The notes beneath the pieces were generated by a model. It worked only from the letters and a program-made list of their open reading frames with translations, had not been told where the DNA came from and did not search any database. Both the position numbers and the translations under genes were made by a program. From positions 12,877,202-12,941,201 of the forward strand of contig OZ025213.1 in assembly GCA_964019055.1 (NCBI GenBank): a DNA stretch of 64,000 bases, given 5' to 3'. Shown piece by piece: positions 17,908 through 30,100 of the stretch (position 1 is its first letter; each line of letters begins with the position of its first letter). The DNA comes from Anthopleura xanthogrammica. Lineage: Eukaryota; Cnidaria; Anthozoa; Actiniaria; Actiniidae.

Positions 17908-19067
17908 CATTTGCTTACAATTCTTATGTTCGTACTTTGTATTTGATCGCGCAAGAAAGTGATGTTGTACAAATATTGTACATCCCACAAGGATGGTTGG
18001 GTTGGTAGGATAGAGGTAGATGAATAAGCTCCGTTACAGGGAGGTGGCAGGGGAAGAGGAGGATAGCTATATGGATTTGCTACCTTTCCAAGGATCCAAT
18101 TTTGAGATCCTTCCTTGCTGGTTGTCCATATTTGACAAGGATGTGATGGAGATGCTTGATGCACGGCGTCTCTACATGGGTGTAGCATAATATCTCTGTG
18201 TACAGAAAGCACGATAAAGGGCAAAATACAGAAACACTGTCAAAGAGAAATGACTAAAAATGGGTAGTGTTGTACGAAAATTGTACATCCCACATTGATT
18301 TATGTGTGCAAAATCTAGATAAGAAAGGGATCTGTCAGGGGAGGAGGACGGGGAAGATGGTGGGTGAAATTATGAAACGAAACTCGACTTCTAAACAGAG
18401 ACATTCTATAAAATGAACACTTAGTATATGTCCAAGATTCTTAATTAGTCTCTTAAGGGTCGGATCAAAAGTACCCCCTTTGAAAGAATAAAAAAAAATT
18501 GTTTTTTTTTTAAATGATAGAATATGATAGAATAAAAAATGAAGAATAAAAAAAAAAATATCAAAAAGAATGTTAGGGTTAGGGTTATAGGGTTAGGGTT
18601 AGCGTTAACCCTAACCCTAACACAAACCCTAGGATCCATTGTCCCACCTCAACCTCCCCTCGCTGATTCCTCTCTTCTTTATATTTTACACACACTTATC
18701 CATGTGGGATGTACAAACTTTGTACAAAACGACCTTTTTCATCATTTGTCTCCACTGGTGTATTTTATTTTAGCTTCTACCTTAACTCTCTCTACAGAGA
18801 GATATCATGGAATTCGAAGACCAATGTAGAGACGCCGTACATCAAGCATCTCAATCAAATCCTTGCAAAAAACTGGATATCCAGCAAGGAAGGATCTCAA
18901 AACAGCTATCGTCACGTAACCTATCCACCTCCCTTTTATGGGAGCTTATTCATCTACCTCTATCCTACCAACCCAACCATCCTTGTGGGATGTACAATAT
19001 TTGTACAACATTCTGTTCTTGCGCGATTAAATAAAAAGTGCGAACATAAGAATTAAGCAATAAATGT
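17908..19067. repeat. 1.16 kb imperfect palindrome
   Basis: Left-arm blocks recur inverted in the right arm in mirror order: ATTCTTATGTTCG, TTGTACATCCCACAAGGATG, GAGATCCTTCCTTGCTGG, ATGCTTGATGCACGGCGTCT, TTGTACATCCCACATTGAT and AGGGGAGGAGGAC. The left arm is about 240 bp longer owing to indels. The axis is near 18606, inside telomeric repeats. It could be a foldback element or the relic of a chromosome-end fusion. Confidence 0.75.
18572..18632. repeat. Head-to-head interstitial telomeric repeats
   Basis: Four TTAGGG-type units (one altered to TTATAGGG) run up to GTTAGCG and are followed at once by TTAACCCTAACCCTAACA and ACCCTAGG. The G-rich strand therefore switches at the junction, as expected from two telomeres joined end to end. 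The run sits at the centre of the 17908-19067 palindrome. Confidence 0.85.
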
Positions 19068-19968
19068 GAAAATACTTCAACTCCCAGGCTTTTTCTTGTG
19101 GGGTGTATGATATTTTTTGCACGGCTTTTTAGTGGGCAATTGAGAATGAAATTATATCTTTTTCTGCACAGCGAACATTTATGCTTTAAGATTAAAGAAA
19201 AAGAATGATATTTCATGGAAAATTCAACGCCTCATTTTCCTTCTAGGAGTGGTATCCCAGTAGCCAAGAATAGACGTCTTAATAATCTTTTACACTTTAT
19301 TTCTTTATTTTCTGTATTAACAAATAAGACGTCTAAATGCTTGCTTGGCAGCAAAAGCCCGTGGATGGAAGTAAATGAACACATTATGTTGTCATACTTT
19401 TGTGCGTCGCACTGTAATATTCAATGAGCTGCATAAATATTAAGAAAGGCCTACACCGCTGTGTTCCTTGATTACAGACACATTTATTCCGAATGGGCCT
19501 CAATTTCAATGTCAAAAGATTCACAAATACCAACGGTAAAGTAAAGAATGCACAACTTAAACCGGCAATTTTTATACGCTTTTATTTCTCTTGGATATAT
19601 ATATTTTTCTTCACATGGCTAAGTTTTCATTGCGTTTTTTAGCGCACTATAAACACTTAACCCATAGCCTATTCCAAAGTCTGTAAAATTCTTGCTCTCC
19701 TTTCAATTCTTTAAAAATATAGTAAACATATTAGTACAAATGGTGGCGGGTTTTGAGCTTTTTCAAGGGAAATTTGGGACTAAATACCGAGCGAGTGAGA
19801 TTTTTCAGTGTAAGTACACATAGAGAGTAGTACTTTATACACCGATCACAACCCTAACATGAATATGCATCGAAACACCAGGTGAAGTCTCTAATGTTCT
19901 TGCGATAGCCCGTGTGGGATTCGATTACAAAGGACTACGCATGCCCAAGACACAGCATGGCCGTGTAA
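19068..19968. other. No recognisable gene
   Basis: AT-rich sequence between the palindrome and the 19969 tandem repeat. I see no coding signal. Confidence 0.45.
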
Positions 19969-20240
19969 ACAGTCTTTTTGTTTTTGCCATTTCACCAATG
20001 GCCTGGGAAGTGCAATGGGCCAACCTTGTGGTCATCAGTTTGGAGGGGTCCTACTAGCTCAGAAAATGTACATAGACTTTTTGTTTTTGCCATCTCACCA
20101 GTGACCCAGGAAGTGCAATGGGCCAACATGGTGGTCATCAGCTAGGAGGGGTCCTACTAGCTCACAAAATGTACATAGTCTTTTTGTTTTTGCCATCTCA
20201 CCAGTATGGTGGTCATCAGCTAGGAGGGGTCCTACTAGGA
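19969..20240. repeat. Tandem repeat, three copies of about 100 bp
   Basis: Copies share CTTTTTGTTTTTGCCAT, GTGGTCATCAG and GGAGGGGTCCTACTAG. The third copy has an internal deletion. A poly-G run follows at about 20332-20348. Confidence 0.8.
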
Positions 20241-20440
20241 CGCCGACCACACGCCGGGGTTGTGAGCCCCGCCCTCCTCTTATTAACCAATAGAAAATAA
20301 GAAAGAAGTAAACAAGTACAAGGAAAAGTTGAGGGGGGGGGGGGGGGGCACTGATTTGGATAAATCATCAACTATAAATCATAAATATTTTTAAAGGCAT
20401 TTGTATTTTGTATTTTGTAAAAAAAAAAATTGAAAAAAAA

Positions 20441-20599
20441 AATACACTGCCAATGTTCAATATGAATTATGGTAAAAAGGCAATAAGGTACCAAGGTGTC
20501 AAACTGTGGAACGCGCTCGACAACAAAACGAGAGAAACGAGCAACATCAAACTCTTTAAATCGGAACTTAAAACGATCATCTCACACTTAAATGTATAA
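20441..20599 (+). pseudogene. Non-LTR retrotransposon ORF2 C-terminal remnant
   Basis: The frame ending YQGVKLWNALDNKTRETSN and then LFKSELKTIISHL matches the short C-terminal block that follows the reverse transcriptase in many animal LINEs. No RT domain lies upstream, so this is a 5'-truncated copy. Its last part and flank recur at 24315-24420, before copy B, as part of the segmental duplication. Confidence 0.55.
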
Positions 20600-20645
20600 T
20601 AGTTACAGTAATGATATAATGATTAGTTTACAAAATGTATAACTG

Positions 20646-20783
20646 AACAATTATTGAATTCGGTTTTCGCATGATATCGTAAATATCAAGACCTCAGCCG
20701 TTTTAGCCTGCGGATTCGGCAGATAACACGGCTTTGGTCTTGATAATTTACGATATTATGCTCAGCCTCATCCAATAATTGTT
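20646..20783. mobile_element. MITE upstream of exon A
   Basis: The ends AACAATTATTG and CAATAATTGTT are inverted, and so are internal blocks ATCGTAAATATCAAGACC and GGTCTTGATAATTTACGAT. A near-identical copy is at 24416-24556, while C and D keep only its right end. It sits at the edge of the duplicated promoter. Confidence 0.65.
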
Positions 20784-21016
20784 TATTATTACGTTATAGC
20801 CGCCATCTTGATTGAACTTTACAAAAGATTCATAATATCCATCTCTTTTGTTACATCAACCAACATGGCCGCCATGTTTTTTGTTTTTCAATTCTCTTGG
20901 GAATGATTGAAAACCGGAACTGAATAGCCAACTTCACCAATGGTATCCATGGTAAATAGCCAAGTAACCTGGTCAGGTGTGTTAAACGTGAGTCGACTGG
21001 AGGTCTAGGCCAGAGA

Positions 21017-21026
21017 GCATAAATAC
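21017..21026 (+). promoter_or_regulatory. TATA-like core promoter of exon A
   Basis: GCATAAATAC lies 113 bp before the ATG. The same decamer at nearly the same distance precedes B, C, D and the diverged E. Upstream, GCCGCCATCTTG and AACATGGCCGCCATG resemble YY1 sites. Confidence 0.55.
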
Positions 21027-21129
21027 TTGAGTTTTGCACAAGTCACTTTAGACTGAACATCAGTTGCCGAACTTATATCACCTTTGCTAGAGATTCCAAA
21101 GTCTTGAGGTACCTCAATCTTTCAACAAG

Positions 21130-21208
21130 ATGGCTTTTTCTCACAGACTTGCTTTCACGTTGGTCTTGGTTGCTTTTGCTTGCCTGTTATCAGAGGCTCA
21201 ATCAGCTG
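21130..21208 (+). pseudogene. Orphan signal-peptide exon A of the VWC-like family
   Basis: The 79-bp exon encodes MAFSHRLAFTLVLVAF and on to LLSEAQSA, ending in phase 1 at an intact GTAAGA donor. It matches exon 1 of B, C and D almost perfectly (last codon GCT in place of GAT). No VWC-like exon follows before the copy B promoter. It is either a truncated gene, or an alternative first exon that could splice over B exon 1 into the phase-compatible exon at 28871. Confidence 0.65.
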
Positions 21209-21244
21209 GTAAGAAACGTCTGATTAATAATTAGATGGTGAAGT

Positions 21245-22540
21245 TCTTTCGATTAAGAATTGTTCAGTCGCTTTGTGAGTCTGACCTGGTGTACCTCTAC
21301 AAACTCCTATCCTCTTTCCATTAAGAATTGTTCAGTCGATTTGTGAGTCTGACTGGGTGTGCCTCTACAAACTCCTATCCTCTTTCGATTAAGAATTATT
21401 CAGTCGATTTGTGAGTCTGATTGGGTGTACCTCTTCAAACTCCTATCCTCTTTCGATTAAGAATTATTCAGTCGATTTGTGAGTCTGACTGGGTGTGCCT
21501 CTACAAACTCCTATCCTCTTTCGATTAAGAATTATTCAGTCGATTTGTGAGTCTGACTGGGTGTACCTCTTCAAACTCCTATTCTCTTTCGATTAAGAAT
21601 TGTTCAGTCGATTTGTGAGTCTGACTGGGTGTACCTCTTCAAACTCCTATTCTCTTTCGATTAAGAATTATTCAGTCGATTTGTGAGTCTGACTGGGTGT
21701 ACCTCTTCAAACTCCTATCCTCTTTCGATTAAGAATTATTCAGTCGATTTGTGAGTCTGACTGGGTGTACCTCTTCAAACTCCTATCCTTTTTCGATTAA
21801 GAATTATTCAGTCGATTTGTGAGTCTGACTGGGTGTGCCTCTACAAACTCCTATCCTCTTTCGATTAAGAATTATTCAGTCGATTTGTGAGTCTGACTGG
21901 GTGTACCTCTTCAAACTCCTATCCTCTTTCGATTAAGAATTGTTCAGTCGATTTGTGAGTCTGACTGGGTGTGCCTCTACAAACTCCTATCCTCTTTCGA
22001 TTAAGAATTATTCAGTCGATTTGTGAGTCTGACTGGGTGTACCTCTTCAAACTCCTATCCTCTTTCGATTAAGAATTGTTCAGTCGATTTGTGAGTCTGA
22101 CTGGGTGTGCCTCTTCAAACTCCTATTCTCTTTCGATTAAGAATTATTCAGTCGATTTGTGAGTCTGACTGGGTGTACCTCTTCAAACTCCTATCCTCTT
22201 TCGATTAAGAATTGTTCAGTCGATTTGTGAGTCTGACTGGGTGTACCTCTTCAAACTCCTATCCTCTTTCGATTAAGAATTGTTTAGTCGATTTGTGAGT
22301 CTGACTGGGTGTGCCTCTACAAAAACCTATCCTCTTTCGATTAAGAATTGTTCAGTCGATTTGTGAGTCTGACTGGGTGTGCCTCTACAAACTCCTATCC
22401 TCTTTCGATTAAGAATTGTTTAGTCCAGTTGTGAGTCTGACTGGGTGTGCCTCTAAAAACTCCTATCCTCTTTCGATTAAGAATTGTTTAATCGATTTGT
22501 GAGTCTCACTGGGTGTGCCTCTACAAAAACCTAACCTCTG
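21245..22540. repeat. 68-bp intronic minisatellite, about 19 copies (A)
   Basis: Unit blocks are TTTCGATTAAGAATTGTTCA, GTCGATTTGTGAGTCTGACT and GGGTGTACCTCTTCAAACTC. The same unit occurs once after B exon 1, about four times in C and five in D, always just after the exon 1 donor. Confidence 0.95.
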
Positions 22541-24108
22541 TAGACGGTTGGAGTAGTAATACTTAAAATACCATATCTTAAGCCTTTATATATGCATGGT
22601 TTTCAGTTGCCACGAATTACTAAATGCGAAGTTCTTTATATTAAGTATGGTTTGTTCAGCCGGTTTGTGAGTCTCACTGGGCGTGCCTCTTCGATTCAAA
22701 AACCTATCTTCTTGTAGAAGATTGGAGTGTTTATATATATAATTACTGACTTTAAGTCTTTAAGCCTAGTTTTCATCTTGCGACGAAATCCGAGTCTGAT
22801 TATGCAGACGGATATTATTTTTCACGAGCGATCGCGATAGAAAACTTGTTGCTATAGCGGTGCGAAGTCTGATCATTAGTAAGATAAACCTTCAAAAAAA
22901 ACCTTCTATTTTATCGGAATAGATTTGATAACTATACGCAAAGCTATGCAATACAAAAATTTCCCCAGAGTATTTTTTAACGCAAATAAGCCCACCCGAA
23001 AAGATACATTGAGCAAATAAAATCCCAGGGCTTATTTCGAAGGTTTGTGGTAGTTCAGTTCTAAGGACTTCTATGGCAGGTAATTGAATGTTGAAAATGA
23101 GGAGTTCATTCTGTAATAATTCTAATAACCTGCTTTAACAAATAAACTATGTGGGTATGTATGTAATATTGACTTTCAAGAACCCTTAAAAATATCGGAA
23201 GTACCGAAAGCTACAAATTAGCCAATTATGGCAGAGCAGAAAAAACGACAGGGCTGCTGCTTTCACGAATTTTTATTTAACTGCAAGTGATAAGCCAAAA
23301 CTATGCACGTTTCAATTTTGTCACTGTCGCTCCAAACTAGTGACAAAATCTTTTCAAACTAGAGTTAAGATACTTGGAGATACTTACTGTAATGTCAGTT
23401 TTTTCTGCTGACCAAAAATATCACTTCTCCAAAAGTGCAAAGTGTTTAATATCTCGAAACCGCATTCACTAAATGTTAGTCTATGTTGGTCGCATTTGAT
23501 ACTTTGTCCATTGGCCCCAAAAGAGCAAAATATTGAGCTTAAAAACGTATACCTGTCCTTATGATGAGAGTCCAAAAACGCCAATTATCCATTTTGAATA
23601 ATCCAGTATTTTCTAGCCGAATTATTTTAATATTTTTCAAAAGGGAAAAACCCGTAAACAATAACCATGAATAAAGCTTAAAATTGGAAAACAAACGAAT
23701 TAAACACTTACATTTTGACTTGAATAACGATGAAACAGCGTCGAAATGTTGTCGAATCTTATGGTTGATTTTCATGATGAAAGATTTCGAATGGATTTTA
23801 CAAAATTTGGGCGTTGAATTTCCTTGCGAACTAAACAAAACGTCTCATCAATAAAACTAAATCCTAGCCTTTGAGTTTCTAATTATTTGCCCATTTGACT
23901 GTGGGGTATTTTTTACTCAATAATTGCAAGGTTTTTCTCGTCAACATTCTCGCCAGGAATCACCCACAAGGGGGTATATTTATTAGTTTTAAGCGTTAAG
24001 GAATAAATAAATTTCTCACCTTGAACAGTTCAAGTGTTTTCGAGAATAATTTCTTACTCGCTTCTCTTTGTTCCAATATATTGAAACACTTATTTATTAT
24101 GTATTATG

Positions 24109-24155
<47 letters not shown>

Positions 24156-24310
24156 TAATATATTAATATGTATTATGTATTATGTATTTATTAGCTTCGA
24201 GTTGACCGTTGTCTTTCTTTTTAGCTACTCATTAAATTTGTAAAAGCATAATATGACAATTATAAGTCTGATCTTGTCATGAAGCAGGCATTTTCCTTGA
24301 GTAATTATGA
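22541..24310. other. Duplicated intron 1 sequence of copy A
   Basis: Non-coding sequence nearly identical to 25090-26860 in copy B and to parts of C and D introns. It ends in an AAT microsatellite at about 24111-24154 and a LINE remnant, where copy A is cut off by the start of unit B. Confidence 0.7.
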
Positions 24311-24415
24311 GCCACATCAAACTCTTTAAATAGGAACTCAAAAAGATCATCTCACACTTAAATGTATAATAGTTACAGTAATGATATAATGATTAGTTTA
24401 CAAAATGTATAACTG

Positions 24416-24556
24416 AACAATTATTGAATTCGGTTTTCGCATGATATCGTAAATATCAAGACCTCAGCCGTTTTAGCCTGCGGCTTCAGCAGATAACACG
24501 GCCTTGCAGGTCTTGATAATTTACGATATTATGCTCAGCCTCATCCAATAATTGTT
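24416..24556. mobile_element. MITE upstream of copy B
   Basis: Near-identical to 20646-20783, with AACAATTATTG and CAATAATTGTT termini. It was probably duplicated together with the gene unit. Confidence 0.6.
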
Positions 24557-24789
24557 TATTATTACGTTATAGCCGCCATCTTGATTGAACTTTACAAAAG
24601 ATTCATAATGTCCGTCTCTTTTGTTACATCAACCAACATGGCTGCCATGTTTTTTGTTTTTCCATTCTCTTGGGAATGATTGAAAACCGGAGCTGAATAG
24701 CCAACTTCACCAATGGTATCCATGGTAAATTGCCAAGTAACCTGGCCACGTGTGTTAAACGGGCGTTGACTGGAGGTCTGGGCCAGAGA

Positions 24790-24799
24790 GCATAAATAC
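24790..24799 (+). promoter_or_regulatory. TATA-like core promoter of copy B
   Basis: GCATAAATAC lies 113 bp before the copy B ATG, within the duplicated promoter block shared with A, C and D. Confidence 0.55.
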
Positions 24800-24902
24800 T
24801 TGAGTTTTACACAAGTCACTTTAGACTGAACATCAGTTGCCGAACTTATATCACCTTTGCTAGAGATTCCAAAGTCTTGAGGTACCTCAATCTTTCAACA
24901 AG

Positions 24903-27900
24903 ATGGCTTTTTCTCACAGACTTGCTTTCACGTTGGTTTTGGTTGCTTTTGCTTGCCTGTTATCAGAGGCTCAATCAGATGGTAAGAAAAGTCTGATTAA
25001 TAATTAGATGGTGAAGTTCTTTTCATTAAGAATTGTTCAGTGGATTTGTGAGTCTGACTGGGTGTGCCTCTACAAAAACCTATCCTCTGTAGACGTGGTT
25101 GGAGTAGTAATACTTAAAATATTATACCTTAAGCCTTTATGCATGGTTTTCAGTTGCCACGGATTACTAAATGCGAAGTTCTTTATATTAAGTTTAGTTT
25201 GTTCAGCCGGTTCGTGAGTCTCACTGGGCGTGCCTCTTCGATTCAAAAACCTATCTTCTTGTAGAAGATTGGAGTGTTTATATACTATAATTACTGACTT
25301 TAAATACCATATCTTAACCTTTAAGCCTAGTTTTCATCTTGCGACGAAATCCGAGTCTGATTATGCAGACGGATATTATTTTTCACGAGCGATCGCGATA
25401 GAAAACGTGTTGCTATAGCAGTGCGAAGTCTGATCATTAGTAAGATAAACCTTCAAAAAAAACCTTCTATTTTATCGGAATAGATTTGATAACTATACGC
25501 AAAGCTATGCAATACAAAAATTTCCCCAGAGTATTTTTTAACGCAAATAAGCCCACCCAAAAAGATACATTGAGCAAATAAAATCCCAGGGCTTATTTCG
25601 AAGGTTTGTGGTAGTTCAGTTCTAAGGACTTCTATGGCAGGTAATTGAATGTTAAAAATGAGGAGTTCATGCTGTAATAATTCTAATAACCTGCTTTAAC
25701 AAATAAACTATGTGGGTATGTATGTAATATTGACTTTCAAGAACCCTTAAAGATATCGGAAGTACAAAAGCTACAAATTAGCCAATTATGGCAGAGCAGA
25801 AAAAACGACAGGGCTGCTGCTTTCACGAATTTTTATTTAACTGCAAGTGATAAGCCAAAACTATAAGCGTTTGAATTTTGTCACTGTCGCTCCAAACTAG
25901 TGACAAAATCTTGTCAAACTAGAGTTAAGATACTTGGAGATACTTACTGTAATGTCAGTTTTTTCTGCTGACCAAAAATATCACCTCTCCAAAAGTACAA
26001 GGTATTTAATATCTCGAAACCGCATCCACTAAGTGTTGGTCGCATTTGATATTTTGTCCATTGGCCCCAAAAGAGCTTGTTCACAAAATATTGAGCTTAA
26101 AAACGTATACCTGTCCTTATGATGAGAGGACAAAAACGCCAATTATCCATTTTGAATAATCCAGTATTTTCTAGCCGAATTATTTTAATATTTTTCAAAA
26201 GGGAAAAAAAAACGTAAACAATAACCATGAATAAAGCTTAAAATTGGAAAACAAGCGAATTAAACACTTACATTCTGACTTGAATAACGATGAAACAGCG
26301 TCGAAATGTTGTTGAATCTTATGGTTTAATTCATACATTTTCAAGATGAAAAATTTCAATGGATTTTACGAAATTTGGGCGTTGAATTCCCTTGCAAACT
26401 AAACAAAACGTCTCATCAATAAAACTAAATCCTAGCCTTTGAGTTTCTAATTATTTGCCCATTTGACTGTTGGGTATTTTTTACTCAATAATTGCAAAGT
26501 TTTTCTCGTCAACATTCTCGCCAGGAATCACCCACAAGGGGGTATATTTATTAGTTTTAAGCGTTTAGGAATAAATAAATTTCTCACCTTGAACAGTTCA
26601 AGTGTTTTCGAGAATAATTTCTTACTCGCTTCACTTTGTTCCAATATATTGAAACACATATTTATTATGTATTATAATATAGTAATAATAATATAATATA
26701 TTTATATGTATTTTTTTTTATTTCTGAGCTTCGAGTTGACCGTTGTTTTTCTTTTTAGCTACTCATTAAATTTGTAAAGGTATAATATGACAATTATCAG
26801 TCTAATCTTGTCATGAAGCAGGCATTTTCCTTGAGTAATTACGCACGTTTTTTTAAGTTCCAAATTTTACTATTCCAAATTCAATTTTCTTTATTCATCT
26901 GCGAGCCCTAGCTAACAATCAATTTTGAGCGTGACATCGATATTACTGCTGTATAAACACATAATAATTATAGTATGACTAGACCAATAAATAATTACAA
27001 CCCCTGAAGGTTTAATATAAATATTTCTAGCGCCTTTTTTGTGCCATGGTTACACCACTTTCAGGAAGTCATTTCTAACATTTAAATATTTACGTTATTC
27101 TTTCTTTTACGAAGCAAAGAAACAGTTGGATGCCGAAAATTTTCCATAAAATGCAGTTGTTGTCAAAAATAGGGAATTTTTAATTCCGATGTGCACCCTA
27201 TTATCGATCTGGAAACAGTTTTCCGCAGTATGTTTTTAAGAATTTGTAAATAATATGACAATTATCAGTCTGATCTTGTCATGAAGCAGGCATTTTCCTT
27301 GAGTAATTACGCACGTATTTTTAAGTTCCAAATTTTACTATTCCAAATTCAATTTTCTTTATTCATAAAGAATATCTCGAAAACTGGACATAGAATTTTG
27401 CTTAGATTAAGATATATGATGGTAAACCTATTCCTTATTGATTTACGGAAATAAAAAAGATAGGTCACCTTGCCCGTTTTCTAGCTACAGCTAGCTAAAG
27501 TACGAATTTTGTAAAGGGAGAGTTTATAAATAATAATATAATAATAATACTTTATTTTATAATGCGCGCATGATCCTAAAGTTCTAAGGCGCCTTACAAT
27601 AATAAATAATAATTATACGAAATTATGATAACAAAAATGCGATACTTAAAAATACCTAATCTAAAAGAATAATAATTTATAAATATACGCGAATAAACAA
27701 AAATGAATAAAATAACTTAGAAAGCTTGCTTAAAAAGATAAGTCTTAAGATTAGATTTAAAAGAACTAATAACAGAGCTAAGTCTAATGTTAAGTGGACG
27801 AATATTCCAAAATTTGGGAGCACAAACAGAAAACGCCCTATCTCTGTAAGTTTTAAGATTAGATGACGGAACTTCTAGTAAAAACTGAGATGATGACCTT

Positions 27901-29094
27901 AATAATTGTCTAGCTGGAATATATATCGAGTGAGCAAATCGCTAATATATATAGGTACAAGCCGTTCAGTACCTTATAAGTTAATAACAAAATCTTAAAA
28001 ATTATTCGCTGTGGCACAGGAAGTTTACAAAAAAAATAACGAAAAGGCCGTCATCTCTTTCTAAATTCATACAGAACTCTCATAAAAATTAATTGATAAT
28101 CCTCGTTTGATGATTTCCTGGGGTATTTTTTGGTTGTTTTCTATATCTTGTGTATTTTTAACGAACTTTTCGTTAGCCGGCCGGCATTTTGAAATCGTAG
28201 TAATATCTGCTCTGCCAGTGTTCGCTCTAAATTTTCCCCACCCTCCCATTCATAGTAACTATCTAAAATATTCTCGAACCCGCTCGGCATTGCTTTATAA
28301 TATATATTGGCTATATACGTTTTACTAAATTTTTAAAGAAAACTTCGTAACTGCGCATGCAAGCACAACCGGAAAAAGTACTAAAAAATACTAAAAAAAT
28401 ACTAAAAAATACTAAAAAATACTAAAAAAATACTAAAAAAATACTAAAAAATACTAAAAAATACTAAAAAATACTAAAAAAATACTAAAAAAATACTAAA
28501 AAATACTAAAAAATACTAAAAAATACTAAAAAATACTAAAAAATACTAAAAAATACTAAAAAATACTAAAAAATACTAAAAAATACTAAAAAATACTAAA
28601 AAAATACTAAAAAAATACTAAAAAATACTAAAAAATACTAAAAATACTAAAAAATACTAAAAAATACTAAAAAAATACTAAAATATACTAAAATATACTA
28701 AAAAATACTACTGAAAAAAATACTAAAAATTATTAAAAAATACTAAAAAATACTAAAAAATACTAAATAATACCTGAAAAAAAGGTTTGACGAGTGACGT
28801 TGCGTTCAATTCATATAGCTAACATTTCTAGCGCGCAAATATGTTTTCATTCTTATTTCTAATTTTTCAGATGTGTGTGTTTTCGAGGGAAAAACGTACA
28901 ATGCAGGACAACGTTTCATAGACGAAGGCTGCACTGGCTCTTGCACATGTCATTCGGGAGGTAGTTTTGGATGCGTTTCCCTCTGTCCACCTTCCCAGGT
29001 GGCCTGTCAGGCTGGACAAACGGTCAAATATAAGAAAGAACCAGTTGGTGGCAGTGAAGGCCGCTGCTTCTGCGACGTTCCTTATTGCGCATAA
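24903..29094 (+). CDS. Small secreted VWC-like ten-cysteine protein, copy B
   Basis: Exon 1 (24903-24981) encodes a signal peptide with probable cleavage after LLSEA. Exon 2 (28871-29116, stop at 29094) encodes the mature domain, joined in phase 1, for a total of about 100 aa. Cysteine spacing is C-17-C-3-C-1-C-7-C-3-C-6-C-19-C-1-C-4-C, resembling a single von Willebrand factor C domain, though CxC replaces the usual CC near the end. The stop lies 22 bp before a GTAGGT donor. A 3' UTR exon starts at 29511 and holds ATTAAA at 29596-29601. Single-VWC proteins act as secreted immune or matrix factors in some invertebrates; the role here is not known. The 3.9 kb intron holds inverted repeats, a retroelement and an A-tract satellite. 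Confidence 0.75.
27056..28205. repeat. Inverted-repeat arm in B intron 1
   Basis: Sequence from TTCAGGAAGTCATTTCTAAC to GAAATCGTAGTAAT is the reverse complement of 30920-31440, upstream of copy C. It is split by the retroelement at 27531-28021. Confidence 0.65.
27531..28021. mobile_element. Retroelement insertion in B intron 1
   Basis: Copies C and D are continuous across this point, while B has an extra 0.49 kb flanked by AGTTTATAAA and AGTTTACAAA, a near-perfect 10-bp target duplication. The insert starts with an AT-rich simple repeat and contains TTTATTTTATAATGCGCGCA. It looks like a SINE or the 3' end of a LINE. Confidence 0.6.
28379..28775. repeat. ACTAAAAAAT satellite, about 10-bp period (B)
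   Basis: About 40 tandem units, mostly ACTAAAAAAT with some 9- and 11-bp variants, end about 95 bp before VWC-like exon 2. The same satellite precedes exon 2 in C (short) and D (long). Confidence 0.95.
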
Positions 29095-29126
29095 AAACAA
29101 ATAGGAACAACCTAAGGTAGGTTATT

Positions 29127-29440
29127 TTGGCTAGAAATCCATCATGAATACCAAGGCGATCTCCTCTCCTTTACAAAGAAGACTGATAAAGCGTAGACAC
29201 ACGATGCGCGTCGCCTTCAATGTTTCTTGTAACGGGGAGATCGCTCCGTATGTCCACACCCGTGCAACGCGCGTGCGACGCTGCCGGCAACGACGCCGCA
29301 GAAGTAAAAACGAGTTCTGCTTTTGCGACGCTACGAGCAGCGGATCTCAACGTCGCATTCAACGTCGCAGACAGCGTTGTATCGTGTGCCAGCGCTTTTA
29401 TTGTGACGCCTATGATTAAACATCAAAGAGTTTCTTGATA
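29127..29440. other. GC-rich block in the 3' UTR intron of B
   Basis: A CpG-rich block with repeated CGTCGC and GCGACG motifs lies in the intron after the stop. It holds overlapping open frames on both strands and is conserved at 37002-37300 and 56279-56595. B and D have an 18-bp segment missing in C. No known domain was recognised; substitutions between copies mostly change the plus-frame amino acids, so coding is doubtful. Confidence 0.4.
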
Positions 29441-29757
29441 CAAATATGTACGGATAATCTGCAAATTATTTCTCTTACTTTTCTTTTCGTCTCTTTTCAT
29501 TTTTCACCAGGGAAAAACCAGCCAAGATATCAAGAGGTTCTAGTACTAAATATTTGTAGCAGTATAGATAATACAATGTAGGAACAAATCGGGATATTAA
29601 AAGTGATAAAACGTTAAGATATTGTCATCATGTTTGACTCGTTTGTATAAGTTTTTATCTAAACACGAAGGCGAAGCACGGAAGGTTAGCATATGTTAGT
29701 TTATAGGTACCTTTGAGAGAACGCCTTTTTTCGCAATTGTATCCTCTTGGCTGATTT

Positions 29758-29885
29758 AAGTCAGGGAACGACTAACTCCCAGATCGAGCCCTGAAACAAC
29801 CTCTGGGCTGATCTAAGTCAGGGCATGGCTAACTCCCAGATTGAGCCCTGAAACAACCTCTGGGCTGATCTAACTGAACTGAATT
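29758..29885 (+). repeat. 57-bp satellite, about 2 copies, downstream of B
   Basis: Units with CTGGGCTGATCTAAGTCAGG and CCCTGAAACAACCT match the large array at 59711-61812, same orientation. Confidence 0.85.
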
Positions 29886-29888
29886 TAA

Positions 29889-30020
29889 TGGTTTAGGTTT
29901 TGTGGAGGGAGAAAAGCTGGAGAGCCAAGGGAAAACCCTCGAATCAAGGAAGAAATACTAAAAACGCTGCGCACATGGTTTCGAGTACAGGAATTGAGTT
30001 CGAGACACCCAGAGATTGAT
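29889..30020 (-). repeat. SINE fragment
   Basis: TTTTGTGGAGGGAGAAAAGC, GGGAAAACCCTCGAATCAAGG and the degenerate B-box-like GAATTGAGTTCGAGAC match the SINE at 30590-30755. The fragment is also present downstream of C (49345-49460) and D (57110-57230). Confidence 0.5.
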
Positions 30021-30100
30021 TCACTTACATGAACTACACAATAGAACATTGAGCTAAAAGATTAACAATTTACCTACATACGCTCTTAATAGAAGAAAAG

